A stretch of 64,000 bases of DNA, from NCBI GenBank assembly GCA_020636375.1, contig JACJXZ010000004.1:62001-126000 (forward strand), in the 5' to 3' direction. Of this stretch, positions 35,106 through 44,033 are shown one piece after another. How positions within the stretch are numbered: position 1 is the stretch's first letter; each line of letters starts with the position of its first letter. Source of the DNA: Lewinellaceae bacterium. Lineage in GTDB: Bacteria > Bacteroidota > Bacteroidia > Chitinophagales > Saprospiraceae. The notes below the pieces were generated by a model. The model did not search any database. It saw only the letters and a program-made list of their open reading frames with translations, and had not been told where the DNA came from. A program made the translations under genes and the position numbers.

Positions 35106-35405
35106 AACTTCGTTCCCGCCGCCCCCCCGCCGCCCTGCCCTATGTGCCCTATGCGAAAACGCCCTATGCGTTCTATGCGATAAAAAAAGCGCCCGCCCCT
35201 CGCCGCCCTGCCCTATGTGCCCTATGCGAAAACGCCCTATGCGTTCTATGCGATAAAAAAAGCGCCCGCCCCCGCCATCGTGCCCTATGTGCCCTATGCG
35301 AAAACGCCCTATGCGTTCTATGCGATAAAAAAAGCGCCCGCCCCCCGCCGCCCTGCCCTATGCGAAAACGCCCTATGCGTTCTATGTGATAAAAAAAGCA
35401 GATGC
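35106..35405. repeat. CCCTATGTG/GATAAAAAA sub-repeats
   Basis: About four copies of a 65-73-bp unit built from GCCCTATGCGAAAACGCC, CTATGCGTTCTATGCGATAA and GCGCCCGCCCC words, derived from the tail of the 357-bp unit. The following 35406-35582 shows nothing recognisable. Confidence 0.75.
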
Positions 35406-35582
35406 CGCTGCCCATTGATAACAAGGAATAAGCCGGGCCAGCGGACTAAGAGGCTGTTTGATCCGCTTAGTCGGGCGAGTGTATTTGAGGGCAAGAGCCC
35501 TCGTCCAAAACCCGCGTACGAGCTGCAGCTCGTAGCGAGCAGAAGGACGGCAAATTGCGGACGGCGGCAGACGGCCACACAA

Positions 35583-35694
35583 CGCTCGTCGAAGTCTCCA
35601 GACTTCGTACGTACGCTCGTACGCTCGTCGAAGTCTCCAGACTTCGTACGTACGCTCGTACGCTCGTCGAAGTCTCCAGACTTCGTACGTACTA
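35583..35694. repeat. Three 39-bp tandem units with internal palindrome
   Basis: The unit CGCTCGTCGAAGTCTCCAGA and 19 further bases is repeated at 35583, 35622 and 35661. Each contains the perfect palindrome GAAGTCT-CC-AGACTTC, plus GTACGTAC. It lies immediately after the tex stop codon on the minus strand and may act as a transcription terminator or message-end structure. Confidence 0.75.
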
Positions 35695-35701
35695 TAAAAC
35701 C

Positions 35702-37825
35702 CTACACCTCCTTCATCGACAACTGCACCCTCCCCCGCTTCAAATCCACGTCCATCACTTTGACCGTCACCTCCTGCCCCAGGCTCACCACGTCGGCCGG
35801 GTTCTTGACAAACTTATTGGCCAACTGCGAGATGTGCACCAGGCCGCTCTCTTTGATCCCAATGTCCACAAAGGCGCCGAAGTTGGTGATGTTGTTGACG
35901 ATGCCGGGCACGACCATGCCGATGTGCAGGTCCTCGATCGACTGTATGTTCGCGAACTCAAAGGGGCGGGCGGTGCCGCGGGGATCCAGCCCCGGTTTTT
36001 CCAGCTCCTTCATAATGTCGGTCAGGGTGGGCAGGCCGACGGTGTCGGTGACGTACTTTCTCAGGTCAACCTTTTTGCGCAGCTCCGGCCGGCGGATGAG
36101 GTCCTCCACGCTGCAGCCCTGGTCTTTGGCCATCTGCTCCACGATGTGGTAGCTCTCGGGGTGCACGGCGGTATTGTCCAGCGGGTTCCTGCCGTCGCGG
36201 ATGCGGAGGAAGCCGGCGGATTGCTCGAAGGCCTTCTCGCCCATGCGGGCCACCTTCATCAGCTCTTTGCGGGCCTGGAAGGCGCCTTTTTCGGAGCGGT
36301 AGTCGACGATGTTCTGCGCCAGCGCCGGCCCCAGGCCGGAGACGTAGGTGAGCAGGTGCTTGCTGGCGGTGTTGACGTTGATGCCTACCGAGTTGACGCA
36401 GCTCTCCACCACCTGGTCGAGGCTCTCCTTGAGGCGCGGCTGGTTGACGTCGTGCTGGTACTGCCCCACGCCGATCGACTTGGGGTCGATCTTGACCAGC
36501 TCCGCCAGGGGGTCCATCAGGCGGCGGCCGATGGACACGGCGCCGCGCACGGTGACGTCCTGGTCGGGAAACTCCTCCCGGGCGATGTCGGAGGCGGAGT
36601 AGATGGACGCGCCGGCCTCGTTGACCATAAAGACCTCCACCGGGTGGCCGAACCGGAGCCGGCGGCAGAAGCTCAGCGTCTCCCGGCCGGCGGTGCCGTT
36701 GCCCACGGCGATGGCCTCGACGCCGAACTGGCGCACCAGGTGCTCCAGCGTGCGGCTGGCGTTGTACTCGTCCGATTGCGGCGGGTGGGGGTAGATGGCG
36801 GTGTTCTGCAGCAACTGGCCGCTCTCGTCCAGCACCACCACCTTGCAGCCGGTGCGGAAGCCGGGATCGATGCCCAGGGTGCGCTTTTCGCCGAGGGGCG
36901 CCCCCAGCAGCAGCTGCCGCAGGTTGGTGGCGAACACCTCGATAGCCTCTTCGTCGGCTTTGTCCTTGGAGCTGTTGCGGAATTCGGTCTCGATAGAGGG
37001 GCCGAGCAGGCGCTTGTAGCTGTCGTGCACGGCCTCCTTCACCTGCCGGCTGGCCGGGCCGCCGCCCTTCAGGTAGAGGCGCTCCAGTTGGTAGAGCGCA
37101 TCCTCTTCGTCCGGGCCGATGCTCACCCGCAGGATCCCTTCCTCCTCCCCCCGGCGCATGGCCAGCAGGCGGTGGGAGGGGCACTTCTTCAGCGGTTCTT
37201 CGTATTCGAAATAGTCGCGGTACTTGGCGCCTTCTTCCTCCTTGCCGCGGGCGACTTTGGAATGGATCACCGCCCCCTTCCGGAACAGGAAGCGAACCTT
37301 GTTGCGGGCCTTTTCGTCTTCATTGACCCACTCGGCGATGATGTCGCGGGCGCCCTGCAGGGCTTCTTCCACAGTGGGCACCTCATCGGTGATGAAACGG
37401 CCGGCGAGGGCTTCCAGCTTGTCGTTTTCCTGCCGGAAGATCACCTCCGCCAGCGGCTCCAGCCCCTTTTCGCGGGCTGCCGAGGCGCGGGTCTTGCGCT
37501 TGCGCTTGTAGGGCAGGTAGAGGTCTTCCAGCTCGGTGGCGTCCCAGGTGCCTTCGATGCGGCGGCGCAGGCCATCGGTCAGCTTGCCTTGTTCTCCGAT
37601 GGCGTTGAGGATGGATTCCCGCCGCTTGTCCAGCTCTTCCAGCTTTTTAGCCTCCCGCTGGATGTCGGCCACCTGCACCTCGTCGAGAGAGCCGGTGGCT
37701 TCCTTGCGGTAGCGGGAAATGAAGGGGATGGTGGCGCCTTCCGAAAGCAGGCTCAGGGTGCTGCCTACCTTTCGGGCGGGGATGCTGAGGCGTTCGGCAA
37801 TGAGTTGGCGGTGAGTGTCATTCAT
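35702..37825 (-). CDS. tex: Tex-family RNA-binding protein
   Basis: Tex proteins are cytoplasmic nucleic-acid-binding factors with an N-terminal helical part, a YqgF-like domain, helix-hairpin-helix elements and a C-terminal S1 domain. This 707-residue protein fits: RLSIPARKVGSTLSLLSEGATIPFISRYRKEATG at the start, LGIDPGFRTGCKVVVLDESG (YqgF), VNVNTASKHLLTYVSGLGP-like HhH and LHIGMVVPGIVNNITNFGAFVDIGIKESGLVHISQLA (S1) at the end. Length and order are normal. It stands alone with the 39-bp repeats downstream; the 262-bp gap to the next gene (37826-38087) presumably contains two divergent promoters. Confidence 0.95.
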   Translation of the reverse strand: MNDTHRQLIAERLSIPARKVGSTLSLLSEGATIPFISRYRKEATGSLDEVQVADIQREAKKLEELDKRRESILNAIGEQGKLTDGLRRRIEGTWDATELEDLYLPYKRKRKTRASAAREKGLEPLAEVIFRQENDKLEALAGRFITDEVPTVEEALQGARDIIAEWVNEDEKARNKVRFLFRKGAVIHSKVARGKEEEGAKYRDYFEYEEPLKKCPSHRLLAMRRGEEEGILRVSIGPDEEDALYQLERLYLKGGGPASRQVKEAVHDSYKRLLGPSIETEFRNSSKDKADEEAIEVFATNLRQLLLGAPLGEKRTLGIDPGFRTGCKVVVLDESGQLLQNTAIYPHPPQSDEYNASRTLEHLVRQFGVEAIAVGNGTAGRETLSFCRRLRFGHPVEVFMVNEAGASIYSASDIAREEFPDQDVTVRGAVSIGRRLMDPLAELVKIDPKSIGVGQYQHDVNQPRLKESLDQVVESCVNSVGINVNTASKHLLTYVSGLGPALAQNIVDYRSEKGAFQARKELMKVARMGEKAFEQSAGFLRIRDGRNPLDNTAVHPESYHIVEQMAKDQGCSVEDLIRRPELRKKVDLRKYVTDTVGLPTLTDIMKELEKPGLDPRGTARPFEFANIQSIEDLHIGMVVPGIVNNITNFGAFVDIGIKESGLVHISQLANKFVKNPADVVSLGQEVTVKVMDVDLKRGRVQLSMKEV

Positions 37826-38087
37826 GTGTAGTCATCTTTTTTGGAGGAAGACAAAAGTAAAGCGCAAAATAGAAAATGCCTAATTCGCCGGGAGTTCCCG
37901 GCCGGTTTTTTTACATTTGAACCCCAAAGTTTGCTTTGCCCGGGCACGACGGCTCAGCCTGGTTTTGTGAAGCCCCTGACAAAAGAGAAATATTTAAACA
38001 AATTAAATAACTTCGATCTTTACTTTCGCGGGAAGTTTGCTTCCCGGTTGCGGATATTTGTCGGAATAGCTATATAAAAATGCCATT

Positions 38088-41000
38088 ATGCAAAAAATCA
38101 AACTCTCAGTTCTTTTCTTTTGGCTGTCTACTGCCCTCCTTGCCCAAAGTACCTCGCAGCTGTGGCAGGAAATACAGGAACCGGCCCAACCCGCCGCTCA
38201 GCGGATGATTTTCCCCAAGGAATACCGGGTATTGAAGCTCCAGGCGGAGGCCATGCTTCAGTTCCTGGACGGCGCTCCGGACGAGTCCGTGGCCAATGCT
38301 GGCGTTTCCACCTACACCCTGCAACTGCCCAGCCCCGACGGGCGCATGGAAAGCTTCCGCTTGTGCGAATCGCCCGTCATGGCGCCGGGCCTGGCCCAGC
38401 GCTTCCCGCAAATAAAAACCTACCTGGGCAAGGGGGTGGATAACCCCACTGCTTTGGTACGCCTGGATTACACCCCCCACGGCTTCCACGCCATGGTGCT
38501 GGCCGGGGAGGATACCTATTTCATCGATCCCTATTACCACCTGCTGGATAACGGGACCTACCTGTCGTATTACAAAAGAGATTTTCAAACGAGCAAGGAA
38601 TTTGCCTGCCAAACGGAAGGGCGGGAACTGCCCGACGGCCTGCCGGGAGAGCCTCTGGGCAGGGTGGGAGAGGAGCTGCGCACCTATCGCCTGGCCCTGG
38701 CTTGCACGGGGGAGTACGCCCAGTTTCACGGCGGCACGGTTATCCAGGCCCTGGCGGCTATGGTGACCAGCATGAACCGGATCAACGGCGTATACGAGCG
38801 CGACTTTTCCGTGCGTATGGAACTGGTGGACAGCAACCACCTCATCGTTTTCACCAACCCCTCCACCGACCCCTATTCCGGCGGGAATTCCCTGGGGCAA
38901 AACCAGAGCGCGGTCGACCAGTTCATCGGCTCGGCCAACTACGATGTCGGCCACCTGTTCGATACCGGCAGCGGCGGTGTTGCCTTCCTGCGGGCAATCT
39001 GTTCTACCGCCAACAAGGCCAGGGGCTATACCGGCCTGACCCCGCCGGTAGGCGACCCCTTCGACATCGACTACGCCGCCCACGAAATGGGCCACCAGTT
39101 CGGCGGAAACCATACCTTCAACTCCTGCGGCGGCAACCGGAACGCCGATACTGCCTATGAACCGGGCAGCGGCGTGACCATCATGGCCTATGCCGGGATT
39201 TGCGGGGGCCAGAATATCGCCTCCAACAGCATCGACCATTTCCACAACGGCAGCCTGGCGGAAATGACGCCCTATATCGTTAGCGGCAGCGCCAACGTAT
39301 GTGCCGAGCGCACGCCGACCGGCAATACGCCGCCCCTGGCGGAGGCTGGCCCCAACGGGCAGTTCATCCCCATTTCCACGCCTTTCGAACTGACGGGCTC
39401 TGCCGTGGACCTGGAAGGGGACTCCCTTACCTATTGCTGGGAACAAATAGACCTGGGGCCCGACGTAAGTTTCAACAGCCCGCAGGGCAACGCCCCCCTC
39501 TTCCGTTCTTTTCCCCCCACTACCGACTCCACCCGCGTGTTCCCGCGCATCTCCGCCATCGTCAATAATACCAACTCTCTGGCTGAAGTGCTGCCCACCT
39601 ATACCCGCGGCCTGACCTTCCGCCTGACCGTTCGGGACAACTTCGGCTTCGGCGGGGGCGTAGACTGGGACACCCGTATCCTCCAGGCCACCGACGAGGC
39701 CGGCCCGTTCCTGGTCCTTTCCCAGAACGACCCCACCACCTGGACAGCCGGCACCTTCCAGAACATCGAATGGGATGTGGCCAATACCGACCAGGCGCCG
39801 GTCAGCGCCGATCAGGTCAATATCTACCTGTCGATGGATGGCGGGTTCACTTACCCCATGCTCCTGCTGGGAGGCGCGCCCAACAACGGCCAGGCATTGA
39901 TCCAGGTGCCGGACACCCTGCAGGGTAACCAGTTCCGGGTAAAAGTCAAAGCCGCCAACAACGTGTTTTTCGACATCAACAACCGGAATATCACCATACA
40001 GCCGCCGTCGGCGCCGGGCATCACGGCCGCCGTGGCCCAGCCCTCGCAACTTGCCTGCGCCGGGCAAACCCTGGAGTTTGAACTGCTGCTGGCGCCTCTG
40101 CTGGATTATGAAGGAGAACTTACCGTGTCCGTCGATGGCCTGCCCGACGGCGTGGAAGTCGGCTTCGAAAGCCCGTTGATGGCCCCTTCCCAGTCGACGG
40201 TTTCCATTTCGGGGCTCTCCGGCCTGGCCAGCGGCAACTATCCTTTCCAGCTCATCGTGACCGGCGATAGTGCCGCCGATACCGTGGACCTGAATATGGA
40301 AGTGTATGCTCAGGCGCCGCAGGATATCGTCCTGCTTCTTCCGGGCGAGGGAGAACCCGGCATTTCAATCGAGCCGGAATTGTCCTGGGAGGCTCACCCC
40401 GACGCCTTCGCTTACGAGGTGGAGGTTTCTCTGGACCCGGGCTTCTCCAGTATCTATTACAGCGAGTCGGATATCACCGGCACCTCCTTACAGTTGCCGG
40501 TGACGTTGCCGGACAGCACTTTCGTCTACTGGCGGGTGCGGGGCGAGAACCCGGGCTGCGGCACCGGGCCTTTTACCGAAAGCTTTTTCGAGACGGAGCG
40601 CATCATGTGCCAGGTGTTTACGACCCCTCAGTTGCCGGCGTCGCTGGGCGGGTCCGTACCCTTCGTCATCTCCAGGATAGCCGTGGAGGAGGACGTCATC
40701 GTGCGCGATGTCAATATCCTGAACATCCAGGGCACCCACGAACCGCTGACGGACCTCAACTTCCGCCTCAGCAGCCCCGAGGGCCCCATCATCGACCTTT
40801 CTACCCAGGACTGCAGCGCTAACACCTTCGATTTCAGCCTGAACGACGAGTCTCCTCTTCCCATCCCCTGCCCCTACAACAACGGCGGTTCCTACCGCCC
40901 GGAGGAGGCGCTGAGCATCTATGACGGGCAGAGCGCCCAGGGAGAATGGCGGCTGATCCTGTTCAAGAGCGAACGCAACGGCTCGCTGGACAACTGGGAA

Positions 41001-41315
41001 CTGGAGTTGTGCTTCCCCATGCCGGTCACCGGCGTTCGGGACGCCAGGAAACCGGTGCAACAATTGAAAGCATATCCGAACCCGGCCAGCCAGGAACTCA
41101 ACGTAGAAATCCCCCGCGGCCTGGAAGCCGGTGCCCGCCTGAATATCAGCAGCGCCGCCGGGCAATTGCTGGCGCAGCATGCCGTCCGGGCTGCATCCGG
41201 CACGGAAGCCGTCGACATCAACGGCCTGCCCCCTGGCCTGTACTTCCTGCAGCTGTTCAGCAGCGAAGGGCAGCTGGTGGGAAATAGCCGGTTTGTGAAG
41301 ATCGGGGCGCCGTAA
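38088..41315 (+). CDS. Secreted reprolysin-like zinc metalloprotease with P domain and T9SS sorting domain
   Basis: This 1075-residue secreted enzyme starts with a signal peptide (MQKIKLSVLFFWLSTALLAQS). A propeptide-like part is followed by a metzincin catalytic domain with the zinc motif HEMGHQFGGNH at 332-342 and a later TIMAYAG (Met-turn). An Ig/fibronectin-like section follows, then a proprotein-convertase P domain ending LDNWELELCF, and finally a T9SS type A sorting domain (LKAYPNPASQELNVEI...GLYFLQLFSSEGQLV). It is thus exported by the type IX system and probably bound at the surface or released. Substrates are unknown; a degradative role is expected. Confidence 0.92.
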   Translation: MQKIKLSVLFFWLSTALLAQSTSQLWQEIQEPAQPAAQRMIFPKEYRVLKLQAEAMLQFLDGAPDESVANAGVSTYTLQLPSPDGRMESFRLCESPVMAPGLAQRFPQIKTYLGKGVDNPTALVRLDYTPHGFHAMVLAGEDTYFIDPYYHLLDNGTYLSYYKRDFQTSKEFACQTEGRELPDGLPGEPLGRVGEELRTYRLALACTGEYAQFHGGTVIQALAAMVTSMNRINGVYERDFSVRMELVDSNHLIVFTNPSTDPYSGGNSLGQNQSAVDQFIGSANYDVGHLFDTGSGGVAFLRAICSTANKARGYTGLTPPVGDPFDIDYAAHEMGHQFGGNHTFNSCGGNRNADTAYEPGSGVTIMAYAGICGGQNIASNSIDHFHNGSLAEMTPYIVSGSANVCAERTPTGNTPPLAEAGPNGQFIPISTPFELTGSAVDLEGDSLTYCWEQIDLGPDVSFNSPQGNAPLFRSFPPTTDSTRVFPRISAIVNNTNSLAEVLPTYTRGLTFRLTVRDNFGFGGGVDWDTRILQATDEAGPFLVLSQNDPTTWTAGTFQNIEWDVANTDQAPVSADQVNIYLSMDGGFTYPMLLLGGAPNNGQALIQVPDTLQGNQFRVKVKAANNVFFDINNRNITIQPPSAPGITAAVAQPSQLACAGQTLEFELLLAPLLDYEGELTVSVDGLPDGVEVGFESPLMAPSQSTVSISGLSGLASGNYPFQLIVTGDSAADTVDLNMEVYAQAPQDIVLLLPGEGEPGISIEPELSWEAHPDAFAYEVEVSLDPGFSSIYYSESDITGTSLQLPVTLPDSTFVYWRVRGENPGCGTGPFTESFFETERIMCQVFTTPQLPASLGGSVPFVISRIAVEEDVIVRDVNILNIQGTHEPLTDLNFRLSSPEGPIIDLSTQDCSANTFDFSLNDESPLPIPCPYNNGGSYRPEEALSIYDGQSAQGEWRLILFKSERNGSLDNWELELCFPMPVTGVRDARKPVQQLKAYPNPASQELNVEIPRGLEAGARLNISSAAGQLLAQHAVRAASGTEAVDINGLPPGLYFLQLFSSEGQLVGNSRFVKIGAP

Positions 41316-41330
41316 GGGGGAGGTCTCCAG

Positions 41331-41426
41331 GTTGTTGTCTGTTGTTTGTTGTTTGTTGTTTGTTATTTGTTGTCTGTTGTTTGTTGGCGTTCCGAACGGA
41401 CAACGAACAACGGACAACAAACAACA
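41331..41426. repeat. Long (TTGTTTG)n / (CAAACAA)n palindrome
   Basis: About 60 bp of TTGTTTGTTG words on the left are complementary to GGACAACGAACAACGGACAA on the right, with the small centre GGCGTTCCGAACGG. It lies 15 bp after the stop of the metalloprotease gene and could end transcription. Confidence 0.7.
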
Positions 41427-41534
41427 TAAAAAGCCCGGCATTTTATCCTGGATTCACATAAGGAATGACCCTTAACGCCGGCTGGCTCCGGCGGAGGTAA
41501 ACAACCGGCAATAGCCCCGCTTCTGCCAACGCTT

Positions 41535-41849
41535 TTACTCCAGCGCCATCCTGGCGGCGGCCAGCTCGCCCATAGCGTGCTGGTCGCCGGCCCGGCGGGC
41601 GGCTTCTATGCCTTTCTCGTAGGTTTGCAGGGCCAGCCCGGCCTCATCCATCTGTTCGTAGAGCTTGCCCAGGTGGTAATAAGTGCCGACGTAGGCCGGG
41701 TCGTGCTCCTCCAGATGGAGATAATACCGCAGGGCCGTCTCCGGCTCGCCCAGTTTTTCGTATTCCTTGGCCAGTGCAAAAAGCAGGAAGGAATCGTGCG
41801 GGCTCTCCTTCAGCAGCGCTTTCAATTGTTCAAGGCGGTTGGCTGGCAT
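41535..41849 (-). CDS. Small TPR-repeat protein
   Basis: The 104-residue protein from Met at 41849 (MPANRLEQLKALLKESPHDS) consists of tetratricopeptide repeats: FLLFALAKEYEKLGEPETALRYYLHLEEHDP, YVGTYYHLGKLYEQMDEAGLALQTYEKGIEAA and a closing helix. TPRs mediate protein-protein contacts. The frame extends 32 codons upstream to 41945, but those codons (MGARRFGGGQD) read into the 49-bp tandem array and are dropped. There is no signal peptide. Confidence 0.8.
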   Translation of the reverse strand: MPANRLEQLKALLKESPHDSFLLFALAKEYEKLGEPETALRYYLHLEEHDPAYVGTYYHLGKLYEQMDEAGLALQTYEKGIEAARRAGDQHAMGELAAARMALE

Positions 41850-41894
41850 GTTTTTGCGCAAAGTTACGATCAAAGGAGGAGAAGTCGGTAAAAG

Positions 41895-42860
41895 GGGCGC
41901 AAAACCTGTCAAATCCTGTCCCCCCCCAAAGCGCCTTGCCCCCAAAACCTGTCAATCCTGTTCATCCTGTCCCCCCCCAAAGCGCCTTGCTCCCCAAACC
42001 TGTCCATCCTGTTGATCCTGTCCCCCCAAAGCGCCGTGCCCCCCAAACCTGTCAATCCTGTTCATCCTGTCCCCCCCCAAGCGCCGTGCCCCCAAAACCT
42101 GTCCATCCTGTTCATCCTGTCCCCCCAAAGCGCCTTGCCCCCAAAACCTGTTCATCCTGTTCATCCTGTCCCCCCAAAGCGCCTTGCCCCCAAAACCTGT
42201 CCATCCTGTTCATCCTGTCCCCCCAAAGCGCCTTGCCCCCAAAACCTGTTCATCCTGTTCATCCTGTCCCCCCCAAAGCGCCTTGCCCCCAAAACCTGCC
42301 CATCCTGTTCATCCTGTCCCCCCAAAGCGCCTTGCCCCCAAAACCTGTTCATCCTGTTCATCCTGTCCCCCCCCCAAAGCGCCTTGCCCCCAAAACCTGT
42401 CCATCCTGTTCATCCTCCCCCCCCAAAGCGCCTTGCCCCCAAACCTGTCATCCTGTTCATCCTGCCTCCCCCCAAAGCGCCTTGCCCCCAAAACCTGTTC
42501 ATCCTGTTCATCCTGTCTCCCCCAAAGCGCCTTGCCCCCAAAACCTGTCCATCCTGTTCATCCTGTCCCCCCAAAGCGCCTTGCCCCCAAAACCTGTCCA
42601 TCCTGTTCATCCTGTCCCCCCCAAAGCGCCTTGCCCCCAAACCTGTCCATCCTGTTCATCCTGTCCCCCCAAAGCGCCTTGCCCCCAAAACCTGTTCATC
42701 CTGTAAATCCTGTCCCCCCCCAAAGCCTTGCCCCCAAAACCTGTCCATCCTGTTCATCCTGTCCCCCCCAAAGCGCCTTGCCCCCAAAACCTGTCCATCC
42801 TGTTCATCCTGTCCCCCCAAAGCGCCTTGCCCCCAAAACCTGTCCATCCTGTCTTTTATT
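41895..42860. repeat. 49-bp tandem array, about 19-20 units
   Basis: The unit has the parts AAAGCGCCTTGCCCCCAAAA, CCTGTCCATCCTGTTCATCC and TGTCCCCCC, in almost every position of the array. Variation is mostly in the run of C. The TCAATCCTGT word inside it is shared with 45540-45650 and 62595-62630. Long proline-rich frames across it are artefacts of the period (49 is not a multiple of 3, yet stop codons are absent). Confidence 0.95.
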
Positions 42861-42953
42861 TATTGTTCATCAGCCGCCTAAACAACCACCTCATCTTGTC
42901 ACAAAATCCAGCGAATTTTCGCTGGAGCCATTTCCGTTTGTCCGTTTTTTGAG

Positions 42954-42961
42954 TATATTTG
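42954..42961 (+). promoter_or_regulatory. -7 element candidate for etfB
   Basis: TATATTTG fits TAnnTTTG. No good TTG lies 19 bp upstream (TTC at 42932-42934). The transcript would have a leader of about 140 nt containing the hairpin at 43019-43077. Confidence 0.4.
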
Positions 42962-43018
42962 CGGTGCTTTTCAGCTCACCGGGATAACATGCGGCGGTGC
43001 CATCAGCGGTGCAGCCCA

Positions 43019-43077
43019 AGAGCATGTTTGGAGGCGGTCATTTGGGCTGCAAAAAGCACCACCTCCAAACATGCTCT
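43019..43077. repeat. Foldback element, TTTGGAGG family, copy 2
   Basis: Arms AGAGCATGTTTGGAGGCGGT (43019-43038) and ACCACCTCCAAACATGCTCT (43058-43077) pair at 19 of 20 positions around a 19-nt loop with the word CATTTGGGCTGCAAA, shared with copy 1. It is in the etfB leader. Confidence 0.75.
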
Positions 43078-43104
43078 AAAACAAATATAAAAAACCGACA
43101 GCCA

Positions 43105-43845
43105 ATGAAATTACTGGTTTGTGTAAGCAAAACGCCGGAGACAACCGCGCGGATAGCTTTTACCAATGGCAACACCGAATTCGATTCCTCCGGGGTGCCG
43201 TACATCATGAACCCTTATGACGAGTGGTACGCCCTGGTGCGCGCCCTGGAGCTCCAGGAAGCTCAGGGCGGCACGGTAACGATCATCAACGTCGGCCCGC
43301 CGGCCAATGACACCATCATCCGCAAAGGGCTGGCCATTGGCGCCGACGAGGCGGTGCGCATCAATGCCGAGCCCCGGAGCGCCTTGTTTGTCGCCCGGCA
43401 GATCGCCGAATACGCCAAAGGAGAGGGCTTCGACCTCATCTTCCTCGGCAAGGAGAGCATCGATTACAATGGGTCGGAAGTAGGGCCCATGCTGGCCGAA
43501 CTGCTGGGCCTGCCCTTCGTTTCACACGCCACCCAACTCGAAATGGACGGCAAAAAGGCCTCCATCGTGGCCGACATCGACGGGGGGGACGCCCAGCTGG
43601 AAGTCGAAGCGCCCTTCGTGATCAGCGCCGCCAAGGGGCTGGCCGAGCAACGCATCCCCAACATGCGGGGCATCATGATGGCCAAACGCAAACCGCTCAA
43701 CGTCCTGGAGCCGGCCGCCGCCGATGACCTGGCCGTGGCCGTCCGCTTCGAACTGCCTCCCGAAAAGGGCGACGTGAAGCTCATCGACCCGGAAAATATG
43801 GATGAACTGGTCCGCCTGCTGCACGAAGAGGCGAAAGTGATCTAG
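43105..43845 (+). CDS. etfB: Electron transfer flavoprotein beta subunit
   Basis: EtfB, with EtfA, accepts electrons from acyl-CoA dehydrogenases and passes them to the respiratory chain. The 246-residue protein begins MKLLVCVSKTPETTARIAFTNG, has MNPYDEWYALVRALEL and GADEAVRI, and the AMP-binding-like FLGKESIDYNGSEVGPMLAELLG followed by LPFVSHAT. The start is chosen at this conserved Met; the frame extends upstream only through the hairpin region. Its TAG stop overlaps the inverted end of the MITE at 43844-44008, so the final codons sit at the insertion point. Confidence 0.95.
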   Translation: MKLLVCVSKTPETTARIAFTNGNTEFDSSGVPYIMNPYDEWYALVRALELQEAQGGTVTIINVGPPANDTIIRKGLAIGADEAVRINAEPRSALFVARQIAEYAKGEGFDLIFLGKESIDYNGSEVGPMLAELLGLPFVSHATQLEMDGKKASIVADIDGGDAQLEVEAPFVISAAKGLAEQRIPNMRGIMMAKRKPLNVLEPAAADDLAVAVRFELPPEKGDVKLIDPENMDELVRLLHEEAKVI

Positions 43846-44008
43846 TGCTTTCGGCACTAAATAAAGGGGCAATAAACTTGCTCTTTTCCACCGCGCCTTC
43901 GTTGGCTTGAAGGGCTTCGTAGCTACGGCTACGATCCCTTCAAGCCGCCTTGGCCCGGCGGAAAATAGCGGCGTTTCTTATCACCCTTTACTTAATGCCA
44001 AAAGCACT
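43844..44008. mobile_element. 165-bp MITE, copy 2 (between etfB and etfA)
   Basis: Ends AGTGCTTTCGGCACTAAATA (43844-43863) and TACTTAATGCCAAAAGCACT (43989-44008) form imperfect inverted repeats. The centre has CGTAGCTACGGCTACG and flanking CCGCG/CGGCGG words, as in the copy at 13285-13446. The element separates two genes that are normally adjacent. Confidence 0.75.
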
Positions 44009-44033
44009 AGTGCAATCAAAAAAACTATCAAAA

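Noticed and set aside
34210..35107. Repeated 60-codon minus-strand frames (MLINNLRLFFGQAGKSLIP)
   Set aside because: Exactly 357 bp apart, so part of the tandem repeat; no family resemblance.
35555..37831. 758-codon plus-strand frame opposite tex
   Set aside because: Antisense shadow of a well-recognised gene with high GC third positions.
41774..42987. Proline-rich frames of 270-310 codons (PPKRLAPKTCPSCSSC)
   Set aside because: Pure products of the 49-bp tandem array; no start signal, no unique sequence, all three frames open.
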